Shown here: positions 31,901 through 44,545 of the stretch, in pieces
Layout: every line of letters begins with the position of its first letter
How positions within the stretch are numbered: position 1 is the stretch's first letter
Source of the DNA: Haliclona indistincta
Taxonomy: Eukaryota > Porifera > Demospongiae > Haplosclerida > Chalinidae
NCBI GenBank assembly: GCA_964017065.1
Contig: OZ024783.1
Span: forward strand, 776,893 to 840,892
Direction: 5' to 3'
DNA length: 64,000 nucleotides
Program-made: the position numbers and the translations under genes
The notes under the pieces: model-generated
What the model was told of the DNA's origin: nothing
What the model saw: the letters and a program-made list of their open reading frames with translations, nothing else
Database searches by the model: none

Positions 31901-33656
31901 CACTTCAGGTGGCACAAGGTAAAATAATCAACTACTATAACATTAAAATTGATTGAATTCAATCCATACAGTTCAGATCCCACTTCAAGTGGCACAAGGT
32001 AAAATAATCAACTACTATAACATTAAAATTGATTGCCATACAGTTCAGATCCCACTTCAGGTGGCACAAGGTAAAATAATCAACTACTATAACGTTAAAA
32101 TTAATTGAATTCAATCCATACAGTTCAGATCCCACTTCAGGTGGCACAAGGTAAAATAATCAACTACTATAACGTTAAAATTGATTGCCATACAGTTCAG
32201 ATCCCACTTCAGGTGGCACAAGGTAAAATAATCAACTACTATAACATTAAAATTGATTGAATTCAATCCATACAGTTCAGATCCCACTTCAAGTGGCACA
32301 AGGTAAAATAATCAACTAATATAACATTAAAATTGATTGCCATACAGTTCAGATCCCACTTCAGGTGGCACAAGGTAAAATAATCAACTACTATAACATT
32401 AAAATTGATTGAATTCAATCCATACAGTTCAGATCCCACTTCAGGTGGCACAAGGTAAAATAATCAACTACTATAACGTTAAAATTGATTGAATTCAATC
32501 CATACAGTTCAGATCCCACTTCAGGTGGCACAAGGTAAAATAATCAACTACTATAACATTAAAATTGATTGAATTCAATCCATACAGTTCAGATCCCACT
32601 TCAGGTGGCACAAGGTAAAATAATCAACTACTATAACGTTAAAATTGATTGAATTCAATCCATACAGTTCAGATCCCACTTCAGGTGGCACAAGGTAAAA
32701 TAATCAACTACTATAACGTTAAAATTGATTGAATTCAATCCATACAGTTCAGATCCCACTTCAGGTGGCACAAGGTAAAATAATCAACTACTATAACGTT
32801 AAAATTGATTGAATTCAATCCATACAGTTCAGATCACACTTCAGGTGGCACAAGGTAAAATAATCAACTACTATAACGTTAAAATTGATTGAATTCAATC
32901 CATACAGTTCAGATCCCACTTCAGGTGGCACAAGGTAAAATAATCAACTACTATAACGTTAAAATTGATTGAATTCAATCCATACAGTTCAGATCACACT
33001 TCAGCTGGCACAAGGTAAAATAATCAACTAATAACATTTAACAGTCATAAAAATACCTATAGGAGTAAATTTTCGAAAAAGCCTTGTCAGGCCCTCCGCA
33101 AGTTGTTTAGCTACAAGTAGGTACTAGTGACTAAACAGTTTGCTACACAGCATTAAAAATCTGGTGCGAAAATTCTGAACTGGATCTCTGTTATTAGCGT
33201 GTATTGTGTAGTACTTTGAGCCCCTCCCTCACTGCATGATAATTATTCACAATGCGTGGGCGAAAGGGTACCTGCCACTTTAATGAACTCTTGGTTCAGT
33301 ATACAGGGCCACGTTGCTGACACATGCAGGTCCAGTTAGATAATCATAGCTTATCTTTACTTGACCTGCTTTAGTTTTTGTAAATTAACTTTTTTATATG
33401 CTTTACTTGAATAACTTAGTTGTTTTTTTTCCTTCCTTTACACCAGTGTGTTACTTTATTTAATAATTATTATTAAGCATTACAATGTACATGTACATTA
33501 AAAAATTCCTTCATTATAATTTATTATGCTAATAAATTTATACTGTTTATTTCAATACTTAGCATCAAGAAGAGGAAAAAGAGGAGAGCTGATTGCCTCC
33601 AAGATGGGCTAAGTAGTTTATATCAACCCTCTAATACTAAACGTAAAAGGAAGTAG
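25957..33656 (+). CDS. spliced P-loop NTPase (DUF927-like, transposon-associated) with a tandem micro-exon array
   Basis: Phase-checked exons: 25957-25990, 26050-26106, 26207-26381, 26450-26627; then 28087-28691, 28754-29015, 29088-29300, 29367-29546, 29598-29688, 29752-29784, 30423-30468, 30528-30563, 30808-30840, 28 micro-exons of 27 nt (30892-33014), and 33563-33656 (TAG). Exons between 26628 and 28086 were not resolved; 26814-26859 is a candidate. The core has CPVPLIFGGPGTGKSTA (Walker A), LPLVIDDPRS (Walker B-like), SLYNGAYEGTIGRGE and IIGANF (sensor Asn), resembling DUF927-type helicase/NTPases seen in mobile elements (from memory). The micro-exons each add nine residues, SSDPTSGGT or close variants; the last exon encodes a basic tail (SIKKRKKRR ... 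KRKRK), a likely nuclear signal. The intron after 29015 has a GC donor (GAG^GCAAGT). Divergent from the transposase gene, it may be part of the same element. Confidence 0.7.
27444..27712 (+). repeat. tandem repeat of about 95 bp, nearly three copies
   Basis: Unit begins CATGACTTAAATGTGACACC and runs to AACAAGTCCTGTTTGTGAATG; the last copy is partial. It lies in the unresolved interval of the NTPase gene (26628-28086) and is probably intronic. Confidence 0.9.
29888..29910. other. short perfect hairpin GGGAGGCAC-GGTA-GTGCCTCCC
   Basis: A 9-bp stem with a 4-base loop at the left of about 360 bp of non-exonic sequence in the NTPase gene. CATCCCTACAT near 30255 inversely matches ATGTAGGGATG near 29911. 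It may be the end of a MITE, but no target-site duplication was identified. Confidence 0.4.
30892..33014 (+). repeat. array of 28 exon-plus-intron units (27-nt exons, 45- or 53-nt introns)
   Basis: Unit length is 80 bp (intron with GATTGAATTCAATCCATACAG) or 72 bp (intron with GATTGCCATACAG). Every unit keeps ACAG before, and ACAAG^GTAAAATAATC after, a 27-nt segment that is open in one phase and continuous with both the preceding and following exons. Exon starts: 30892, 30964, 31044, 31116, 31196, 31276, 31356, 31436, 31516, 31588, 31668, 31740, 31820, 31892, 31972, 32044, 32124, 32196, 32276, 32348, 32428, 32508, 32588, 32668, 32748, 32828, 32908, 32988. If all are used, 252 residues are added. 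The two exons upstream (30528-30563 and 30808-30840) look like older, diverged relatives. Minus-strand 62-residue open frames here are artefacts of the repeat. Confidence 0.93.
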
Positions 33657-35085
33657 TCAGACATGAACCATTCTTGCCAAACCAAACTATAATAATTATT
33701 ATGTATCTATAATCGTTGACTATAGTTATTGTATGTGCACTGCAAAAACTGCATGGGGTGGAACTTTTCCACTCCACTGGTAGATTATTTCCACCAATGC
33801 CTTTTTCCACCAGGTAGGAAATATTTCACTCAACAGTTGTGGAACATTTCCACTGAATCTTGTGGAATTTTTCCTCTACTCTAGTGTTGCGTTTCATAAC
33901 CACGTGTTGTTGTCGTTGCTGGGCAACTAAGTTTATAGGGCGGAGTGAAAGGGCGGAGTTTAAAATGTGGGTCAGCAATTAAGACTAGCTGGCTAGAGCG
34001 TTCGTACTGCCTCGCCCTGCATGGACTGCGCTTCTCTTCTCGCTTATTCTCTGAAAGTGTAACAGCACAAATTTGAGGTATAATAACTTTTAGATGCAGC
34101 CAGTGATACGTCAATACAATAAGAAGTATGATCTGATCATGTGTTCTCTAGAATCGAGGCTAGTGGTGTAGCATACATAGATTTGCGTCATGGCCTATTA
34201 ATTACTGTGAAAACGTACTGAATTTTAGGCACTGTAGTGTAAACATTCATGCATGTACACTGGTGTCATTATTATTACATATTAAATTATTTCTATAGCT
34301 CTGAGGATTCGTATACTGCCAAAGTTCGCTTGACATGACGGAACCTCAGACTGTGTGTTGATTTGCAGGTTTGAGCCTCTTCATTGATAATCCAGTCCAT
34401 TAGAGGTGAAGGGTTACTGGATGTTACGCTTGGTGTTCTAGTTGGTGAGCTAGCCCAAGCACCTTTATACAATTACTTTTAAATAATAATACTAGCCACT
34501 ACTTGCTAGCTTGTTTAGTACTCAAACTTCCCGGTTCACAAAGACTGCCTGGCCCATACCCTAAAGTGAAACAAATTTGCACGTTTAAGTTCAACAGAGA
34601 CGCATTGAACACAATGTATCACTTCTGAAAAACGATATTATTATTTAGAACAACACTTACAAGATACCCACACACACATGTTGTATACGTCCTCGCACTA
34701 CATAGGCACACACTATTGGTTGCTAGACTTACAACGATGACAATAATATGAATTATTACATAGTACGTCATCTTTCACCAATCAGATTGCTCTATTCGAG
34801 GGCATTAATGTAGGTTATTGACCGCTCATAGCGTCTTCTATAGCAACAGACCGTTGCGTCTTTGCGAGTTTGAAAAATTCGCAATGTTATTGCGCTCACA
34901 GAGATGAACTATGTAATAAATCATTTATTGCCCTACACAACTCGGGCAATAACTAATACTTATCGACTACCTAGTGCATGCCACTACTACAGTTCCAATG
35001 TTGCTGTTTGAATGCCATAACTGTGTGTTTATGCAAAACACATTATTTTCAATTATTTTTTGCAGATTTGAACCAAATTTTATTG
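33657..35085. other. spacer without a recognised gene
   Basis: AT-rich sequence with repeated TTTCCAC motifs (33770-33870). A possible degenerate inverted pair, TATTACATAGT (34755) and ACTATGTAATA (34907), may mark a small MITE. No coding region with credible composition was seen. Confidence 0.5.
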
Positions 35086-35103
35086 TCTGAACATCTGCAA
35101 AGT

Positions 35104-35203
35104 TGCCTAAATTTAGGTGGGTGCTTGATATTAGTCTAAATTAATGGATAAAACTGCTTGAGACAGCCTAAATTTAGGCATGGTAGGATGCCTAAATTTA
35201 GGT
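35104..35203. repeat. three copies of the palindrome CCTAAATTTAGG
   Basis: The perfect 12-bp palindrome occurs three times within 100 bp, twice followed by TGG. It may be a degenerate repeat or a protein-binding cluster; no function is assigned. Confidence 0.7.
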
Positions 35204-35494
35204 GGTGATAGTCAAAAATGTTGCAATTTCATGAGCTTTCTTAGGCAAATAGCATGTTGCAAGCTATGCTGTGCTGAAGAGGACAGAATGAGTCCGAAAC
35301 AGATGTACAATGTATTTCTGTCCACAGCTGCTTTAACTTTACTTTCAATATTTTGGGCATGTGGGTACCTAAGGTTAAGTGTTTGGTGGGTTGGTAAAAA
35401 GTAATAAGGATTATTATTCAATGTGAAAGATTCATTTTTTGGTTAGTTGCGTACAGAGAGTAAATTGGTTAGTTGCTTCCAGGTAGCCTTTGAC

Positions 35495-35628
35495 TGACTG
35501 AATTGTAGTAGCTAGCTATGTGACTGACTGAATTGTAGTAGCTAGCTATTTGACTGACTGAATTGTAGTAGCTAGCTATGTGACTGACTGAATTGTAGTA
35601 GCTAGCTATGTAACTGACTGACTGTTTC
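35495..35628. repeat. 30-bp tandem repeat, about 4.3 copies
   Basis: Units of GACTGACTGAATTGTAGTAG CTAGCTATGT (30 bp) in tandem; they precede a diverged copy of the hairpin MITE (35686-35790) and the minisatellite arm. Confidence 0.9.
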
Positions 35629-35773
35629 ACTTCTATTAGCACCTTCAAATGAAGGAGTTTGAGCCAGAGCGTAGACCGTAAAGCGTGGAGCACTAATGCT
35701 GTCAATAAGTCTTTGATCATGCTCAATTTTGTGTGAATAAATACGACTCGACACATTAGTGACTGCAAGGTGA

Positions 35774-38013
<2,240 letters not shown>

Positions 38014-38019
38014 ACCGAC

Positions 38020-38181
38020 GGCGTCGTCCACACGCCGCGTCCACCACCCACTCAATAGGCGGGGAGGGGCAGCGGCCAGACTAGTACACGCCTTAGTTAA
38101 TTTCGCGCGCGCGCGCGCGCGGTGCACGTGCCACGTGGGTCAGTCAGTTGACTTGAGCTAGCGGAGCTGTTTTTCTCTGCT
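38020..38181 (+). promoter_or_regulatory. GC-rich 5' region of ATM with (CG)n and E-boxes
   Basis: A GC-rich island directly upstream of the ATG at 38182 includes a run of nine CG dinucleotides (38104-38121), which could form Z-DNA, and CACGTG E-boxes in GTGCACGTGCCACGTGGG. Its position makes a promoter likely; no TATA box was seen. Confidence 0.5.
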
Positions 38182-40282
38182 ATGAGCCACGAACTGAACA
38201 ACCTTCTCTCTGCCTACCAGCGTCTCTCGGGAGACAAAAGCACAGACCGTCGGGTAAGAGAACTGCGCAGTACTATCTACTCGTATGGTTCAGTGGTTGT
38301 CGAGCTGAACGCCACGTGGTCAACACTAATTAGAGTTGTATGTTTATTGTTTACTTTTGTGGTCCATAAGCGAAAAAACAGTTCCGCTTCTCGTTAAGAA
38401 TGGAGTGTATTCTATTGGGAGGTTTTAGCAGCATATGTTCATACTATTCACTTGTTTGGGAATTATTATGTATGTGAAACCTGTTCAGTGTGTGACTGTT
38501 TGTTACATGTGTGTTTAGAAAGCTGCTGAAAGCTTGCGTGGTCTTCTTGAGTCCGAGGAGGTGAAGAACTACATTGACAGCAGCAGTGCTGGACAGAGAG
38601 GCCGAAGTGGTAGCAGCAGCAGCTCTAGTTTAGTCACATGGGACGGCTTGTTCAATGGTGTGGTAGACTATGTGATACGAGAGTGCGAGGCAGCGTTGAA
38701 ACTGGACAGAGAGAAGCCGGTTGCATCTGCTGGTGCTCAGACCAGCAGAAAGAAGATGAAGCAGGTGAGAGGGGATGAGGGTTATTGTCCGGGGTGGTTG
38801 GTGTTGAAGCTTGCCTATGATTAATTACTAAAGTTATGTAGACAATAGTTGACCATAATCTTTAACCAAACTGATGTCAGAAATTATTATGTGATTCACC
38901 ACTGACTCTTGTTTTCATGCTCAATTCACAACAGCTGGCACCTTGTTTTCATGTTGTCTTGTCTTGTGTTTATAAGTTGGTTAGAAAAAGAAAGTAGTGA
39001 TATCACTATACTACAGGTTCAACCATGTGGTATAATCGGTAGCTAAAACTCTGTTTTAGCAGTCCTAAGGGAATGTAGGTGGTTGTCAAAGTTTTACGTT
39101 ATGATTTAAACAAAAAATCAAATTTGTACTTTTTGTAGATTCTATAATGTATGTCAAATGTTAGTGTGTTTATCTCCATTGTAGGATATCGTGGACACGA
39201 TGCGTGCTGTACTCAAGTCAGCTCATAGCCGTGAGTCATTGTCATGTCTCTCTACATTCACACAATTTTGAAAGTTACTGATTTACCAAGAGAGTAGTCA
39301 GCCCTCAGCTTTGATCCTTGTGTGTATTGTGTCTAGACAGATCATGTAGTTTGTAAATCATAACAATAGTTCAAAAGAATGTTGATGTGTACAGTAGTAT
39401 AGGTTGTTTCAGGAGAGTATAAGGGGAAGGAGCATTCAACTGTGGATAACTAAATCCTGGCTCTGACTGAACGTTTGCTTGTTTTAGCTGGAAACAGGCA
39501 TGACGAAGCGTGGATGAATTTATAGGTAGGAAGTAGCGAGCCACAGCACGCAAAGAAAGGCCCAAGTTCCAAGTAGCAACAGCGCATGACTTCGATATTA
39601 CAGCAGTTAGACGCTCTTTCCCCTTATACGCTCATGGTTGTTTTTAGGGCTGAAACGAATACTTGTACTATTCGACTATTCGATCGTTTTGACAGTATTC
39701 GAATGCTATTGCAGCTATTCGAATATTCGTTTGAAGTCTTTTAGCAGTTGGGAAACTTGGGCTATTTGTAACCAGTCCACAAATCAAGCCTGAGCCCTGA
39801 CTGTATGTTGATATACAACTTTCAAACATATTTTGTTCTTGCGCACTGGTTGCTAGAGCTAGTTTTATTCCGATAATAGAGTATTCGACTATTCGTTCGT
39901 TTTAGCTAGTGGCTATTCGAACATGAAAATGTGTTATTCATTTCAGCCCTAGTTGTTTTATGGTACAAAAATAGTGATTTCACCACCACCCAAATTTGTT
40001 AAGGTACAATCAAAAATTAATGCTTTTGTAAGGATTGACCCAAAAATATTAGTGACTATGGCATTCAAATTTTGTTTTGACTATTCTTTTGTGCTTGTAT
40101 TATACTTTCGGTTATAGGAGGAGGTTGTCTCAGCGTACTTGGCATCATGGATCATTTCTCTCTAATGCTGAGTCAGCGTCACTTCCAGTCCTGGATGGTG
40201 TCCGACTACTCTCACATGCTGCTCAACTATGTGTTAACCTGTCCGCGGTACCTCCTGGATGCCCCGCCCTCCACATGGACAG
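38182..40282 (+). CDS. ATM: ATM kinase, N-terminal exons (gene continues beyond what could be traced)
   Basis: Exons 38182-38253, 38519-38764, 39185-39230 and 40118-40282 are phase-compatible. The protein begins MSHELNNLLSAYQRLSGDKS and includes the TAN-like N-terminal region: LLESEEVKNYID, VTWDGLFNGVVDYV, ASAGAQTSRKKMKQ and then DIVDTMRAVLKSAHSR. The order and spacing match the start of vertebrate ATM (LN-LL at the start, a W-D-F block, then A-TQ-SR-KKMQ). ATM is the PIKK-family kinase that signals DNA double-strand breaks. Only about 176 residues are covered; the kinase domain is not in the traced part. Its introns hold hAT-like and Mutator-like MITEs, and the N gap follows. No further exon between 40283 and 47000 could be assigned with confidence. 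Confidence 0.83.
39413..39635. mobile_element. probable MITE in the ATM intron
   Basis: GAGTATAAGGGGAAGGAGC at the left is inversely matched by GCTCTTTCCCCTTATACGCTC at the right, with about 180 bp between. No target-site duplication was found, so confidence is moderate. Confidence 0.5.
39645..39951. mobile_element. 307-bp hAT-type MITE
   Basis: Termini TAGGGCTGAAACGAATA and TATTCATTTCAGCCCTA, flanked by a perfect 8-bp duplication GTTGTTTT (39637-39644 and 39952-39959). The 8-bp duplication and TAGGGCTG terminus are typical of hAT elements. The interior is rich in ATTCGA motifs and non-coding. Confidence 0.9.
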
Positions 40283-40726
40283 GTCAGCTAACTGCTCTAA
40301 CGTGTGCTTTAATTGTAATGTTAAATAATGAACACTACGTAATTTTAGGCGGCGACCCATTGCAGGTGCCAGGTGGTGTTCATGGTTGTGTTCAAGCTTG
40401 TGTAAGAGCTGGTTTACAATGTGGCACTGTGACTTGTGCTAAGTTGTTTTAAATGCAACACTGATATATAACTCTTGCGTCACGTTGCGTTGCAATATAA
40501 TTTGAACAAGTTAAGTAAAAATGCACACTTGCTCTTATTTTCTCTATCATTATGGTTATCTTTGGTTTTAAAAAGTAAAAAAGTTTTAATAATAAACTGA
40601 AAGTGTAGGGATGATGCCGTAAACCAGCCTTTATTCCTCGTGCATTGTAACAGTACTGTATGAAAGCTAGTTAGCTGTCCTTTGCTTTTTGTCACAGTGT
40701 GTGGGTCATAGTACAGACACAAGTTA

Positions 40727-41336
40727 TAGCCTCGTCCCCAGGCTCCACCCCTCTCGGAATTTTGTTCCGTCAGGGAGCCTGGTCTCTAATCTCACGTGGG
40801 GTAGACAGGTGGTAGACAGGTGATTAGTGTGCGTGGGCACGATCAACGCTCTCGACCCAACCTGCCCACGCACATGCGTAGGTTCGTCACAGTCTTGCTG
40901 TCAGAGGCGATCAAGGTCTGTAGCATCACGTTCGGGATGGCCGCGGAGCCGTCAGATGAATCTAAATGGCTAAAGAGCCACTATGAGGAAGCAGCTACTG
41001 GGGATGTTCCTACTCCGTCGAAACGGATAAAGTACCAGACGCTGAAGGACGATATCGAGCTACACTTTCCTCACCGTACGTACAATGACCTAGTCGTCAA
41101 CTAGGCTTCATCAAGGAAGCTTTTCCGATGTCCAGCACAAAGAGACTTGGAAAGCTACGCCACACGCACGTTTTAGGCATTGAATCTACTGTACTACTAG
41201 TAAGACTGACATCAAGCATCGTGGGCGTGCGGTTTATTACACCCACGCTCATTAATATTTGCATTTTTTTGGGTGCGCTCACGTGAGATTAGAGACCAGG
41301 CTCTCTGACGGAACAGAGAGCCTGGGGACGAGGCTA
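40727..41336. mobile_element. 610-bp Mutator-like MITE carrying a gene fragment (family TAGCCTCGTCCCCAG)
   Basis: Inverted termini TAGCCTCGTCCCCAGGCTC and GAGCCTGGGGACGAGGCTA, with an 8-bp duplication ACAAGTTA (40719-40726 and 41337-41344). Inside, on the plus strand, 40937-41104 encodes a start containing SDESKWLKSHYEEAATGD, then a stop; downstream sequence still resembles FIKEAFP and KRLGKLRHTH in another frame. The element at 45619 carries a related, longer fragment. Confidence 0.9.
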
Positions 41337-41776
41337 ACAAGTTACATGTATGCACTATACTGCACTGTTGAACAGGTTTTAAATTGTTTTCACATATTGT
41401 TGATAATACGCTGGTGACCCTCAATTGCTGTGTTCAAAACCAATAATGACTTCACTTGTTACTTATTGTGTTTATGGTGCACAAGCTTGTACCTTGAGCT
41501 TTGAATCGTTTTTGTTTTTCATACTATTTCTCGGAACCGGCTAATATAATAATATAGTAGCTTAGATGTCTAATTGTATTACATGGTGTGTGTGATGTTG
41601 ACCTGATAAGAATGTGCTGTGCTTGTGCTGGACCATCTGTTGTTTTTGTTTTGCTTTTGAACAAGAAGTGTTGTAGTGCTATTGTCACCATGTACTTGTA
41701 TCATAGTAGCTATGGTGATTGCTAAAATAGTTCATGAATTAAACCCTGAAATTGATACATAAGTATTTATGTCAGC

Positions 41777-41976
41777 NNNNNNNNNNNNNNNNNNNNNNNN
41801 NNNNNNNNNNNNNNNNNNNNNNNNNNNNNNNNNNNNNNNNNNNNNNNNNNNNNNNNNNNNNNNNNNNNNNNNNNNNNNNNNNNNNNNNNNNNNNNNNNNN
41901 NNNNNNNNNNNNNNNNNNNNNNNNNNNNNNNNNNNNNNNNNNNNNNNNNNNNNNNNNNNNNNNNNNNNNNNNNNNN
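41777..41976. other. assembly gap (200 N)
   Basis: Exactly 200 unknown bases, a typical placeholder; its true size may differ, and ATM exons may be missing here. Confidence 1.
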
Positions 41977-42074
41977 AATGAAAATATGCACTCTCATAGT
42001 GATTGTGGTACTAAAATGCAGTAAGTTGTGTAGTACTTCAGTAGATCTGTTGTGTGAAAATGTTGTAATGTCAC

Positions 42075-42260
42075 TAAAATCTATTTCTCTTCATTTTAGT
42101 GCTTTCACTGTATTCTTACCCATCAAGTCCACCAGATTAGTATGCAACTTACTGCACTTTAGTCTCAAGAACACTATGAATTGTCATTTTCTTCATTTCA
42201 GTGCTTTCACTGTATTCTTACCCATCAAGTCCACCAGATTAGTATGCAACTTAGTCTCAA
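42075..42260 (+). repeat. tandem duplication of about 96 bp
   Basis: Two copies of a segment containing TTCATTTYAGTGCTTTCACTG and CCATCAAGTCCACCAGATTA. Each has an acceptor-like TTTYAG; an ATM exon duplicate is conceivable, but I could not match the translation to ATM. Confidence 0.7.
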
Positions 42261-43310
42261 GATCACTATGAGACGGCATTTTCTCTTAAAAGCACTATTA
42301 AACTACTCCTACAGTCAAGCTACACTTCATCAGCGCTTACCAGATTGCAAGCTAGGTCACCGGAAGAATTTTGCAACTGTTTGTCTCAGGACTATTTCAG
42401 TGGATGGTACGATATATTGTAACAAACCATTGTACTACAATTAGACCATGTGTGTTAGTGTGTTCATTGTTATAATAAAAATAATTATTGTGATACGAAA
42501 TACCAAGAGTTCATACTTATTGTATTGTTACGACTTGCCAGACCATCACTTTTTCAGTTGCACCTGTGGACATAACACCATCAAATCAAGCAGCACATTG
42601 TCACTCATTATGACAAACCTGATGTTCATTCTCCTAGAACAAAATAGGAGTTTAGTAATAACCCTGTCTGATTTCACAAAATTAATAGTCTGAGAGAGAG
42701 AGAAAATAATTAATTTCGATAACCTTAAATCTAGGGCTACACACAAGACAACAGTCAATAATATGCCTATTTTATGCCTATCATTATCATTAGCAGATTA
42801 TACAAAACCCTCATTATACAAGGCCGTAGACAGGAATTTACGGAAAGGCCTCTTTTTCTTGTGCCGAAAAAGGTTTGTCTTTCTAAAAATCATGGGATGG
42901 CCGTGTGAATTGATTTTTTTGCGCTAATTCTCATGAACAGTCGCGTAGGACTACCTATAGATGTGCTATTTTCACTGAAAACAAGCTGCCTCAATTTTGG
43001 CTAAGGAAGTGGACCTCTTGTTAAGAAAAGTGGACCTTTCAGGAGACTGGGCGGTTCTTCAGAATCCCGTGAGCTACGTGTGTCGTTAAGAGGAAGACAC
43101 ATTAATTTTTGCGCAAACATTTTTCTACCCATTTCGCTGCATTCATCCTCCACAATTAATTTCATGTATCAGTAGCCTAATATTAACTATTGTGCAACAG
43201 AGGCTAGATGTGTGTGCTCGTTGGTACTAGGTAAAGTGCTCGGTACTTTTTGTACAAGACAACGTTCTTTTCATTTTGTGATTACAAGTGTGCTGTTCAT
43301 GCAGCTAGCC
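42261..43310. other. no recognised gene
   Basis: AT-rich sequence after the N gap. A frame from about 42183 stays open to 42441 but shows no recognisable motif. It could hold unrecognised ATM exons. Confidence 0.4.
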
Positions 43311-43718
43311 TAGTCAGGCATGGCCTGACTGTTCACGTTCACAGAATAGTCAGGGGACATTAGAATACTGTACCTTAGGAATTTGACTACGCCAACGCAG
43401 ATGTAATTTTCGTGGGCGTGACTAACCCACGTGTTACGCGATGGCGCTGGCTGCGGCTGTATGTTCCCAATCAGAAGCAAAGGAAGTGGTCTGCCTTGGC
43501 TGTAGAGTACTGACAAAGAGAAGCTCAGCCACTCGAGAGACTCACCACAATCGCCAGATGTCATAGCTACTACATTATATCATCACTACATTCTTCGTAA
43601 CCGCTCTGCAATCTAATTGGTTCTACAAATATAGTTGCAGAGGTACAGGTACCGTACAGTATTCTGATATGTCCTTTGACTATTCCGTGAACGCGAATAG
43701 TCATGCCACGCCTGACTA
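43311..43718. mobile_element. 408-bp foldback MITE
   Basis: Termini TAGTCAGGC(AT)GGCCTGACT and GCCACGCCTGACTA, with internal inverted stretches near 43330-43375 and 43650-43700 (CGTGAACG, AGTATTCTG). Flanks CAGCTAGCC and CTGTTAGCC agree at seven of nine positions, which would suit an eroded 9-bp duplication. Confidence 0.7.
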
Positions 43719-43727
43719 CTGTTAGCC

Positions 43728-44325
43728 TCGGATACGTTAACAAGACAAGCATGAAACAAATTCTCTGTGAAATAAAGCAGCTGAATGCGTACTAGCTATA
43801 GAGAGCTATATAGCTAGCAGCAGTCTATTTACAGGAAAACCAACAACAGTGATGCTCCTATAATACAATCTGATCATTTCTACCTATTGGTAGACTCACC
43901 AGTTCCACTCAGAGATCATGTAGGTGTTCAGGACCTTGAATTCACAAACAAGCTATGACATCCAGCCGGTTCTAGCTGAGATTTCTTCTCGTTCCAACGC
44001 CTTTTCATTGTCACAAAGAAGTTTAAAAGGCTTGTCCACTTGGCTCGTAGTAGAATAGAATGCCAGACAGCAGAAATGACTCGTCTTCAGTGGATTTAAT
44101 CGCCTCTAGGTTCCTATAAACAGCAGCCATCTTTACTATAAAGTAGGCGTAGGCTCGTTCGCATTAGATCCTCCCCTCTAAGGTTTTATTATTATTGAAA
44201 CCCTAGCCCTCTCACGAGACGGCAAAACTAGAAACGTTTTTATCTAAATAGACGGGCAGGGTTTCCGAACCGGGTACCGGTGGGCCTGGGTAGGAGGCTA
44301 CGGTGTAGGCGGAGCCACGAGGCAT
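43728..44325. other. no recognised gene
   Basis: No open frame or known motif was recognised. A polymorphic-looking CCGAACCGGGTACCGG stretch lies near 44265-44282. Confidence 0.4.
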
Positions 44326-44333
44326 ACTGTAAT

Positions 44334-44537
44334 CGAGGGGTCCGACACTGCGTGATTTCGCGTACGAGATTTCACTGATTTCAGAGTGATTTCACTGGTT
44401 TAATTAAGCGTGGGTGTTAGTATACGGAAAAATGGTCAGTATACGGGGAAAATACGGTGATTTCACCCATGATTTCAAGATTTCAACTGTGATTTCACCA
44501 GTCAGCGTACGAGATTTCACTTGTGTCGGACCCCTCG
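44334..44537. mobile_element. 204-bp MITE with 8-bp duplication (hAT-like)
   Basis: Inverted termini CGAGGGGTCCGACAC and GTGTCGGACCCCTCG, flanked by ACTGTAAT at 44326-44333 and 44538-44545. The interior repeats GATTTCA-type motifs. An 8-bp duplication suits hAT; the terminus was not recognised. Confidence 0.88.
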
Positions 44538-44545
44538 ACTGTAAT

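Noticed and set aside
30879..32451. Repeated 62-residue minus-strand open frames
   Set aside because: They are generated by the 80-bp/72-bp repeat and run against the coherent plus-strand exon model.
30892..33014. CRISPR-like array (27-nt repeats with 45-53-nt separators)
   Set aside because: The separators are also near-identical, no cas genes are present, the context is eukaryotic, and each unit carries splice sites and a conserved reading frame.
41752..42024. Open frames across the N run
   Set aside because: They consist of unknown bases.
42060..42444. Further ATM exons after the N gap
   Set aside because: Acceptor-like sites and an open frame exist, but the translation could not be matched to ATM and phase with 40282 could not be shown.
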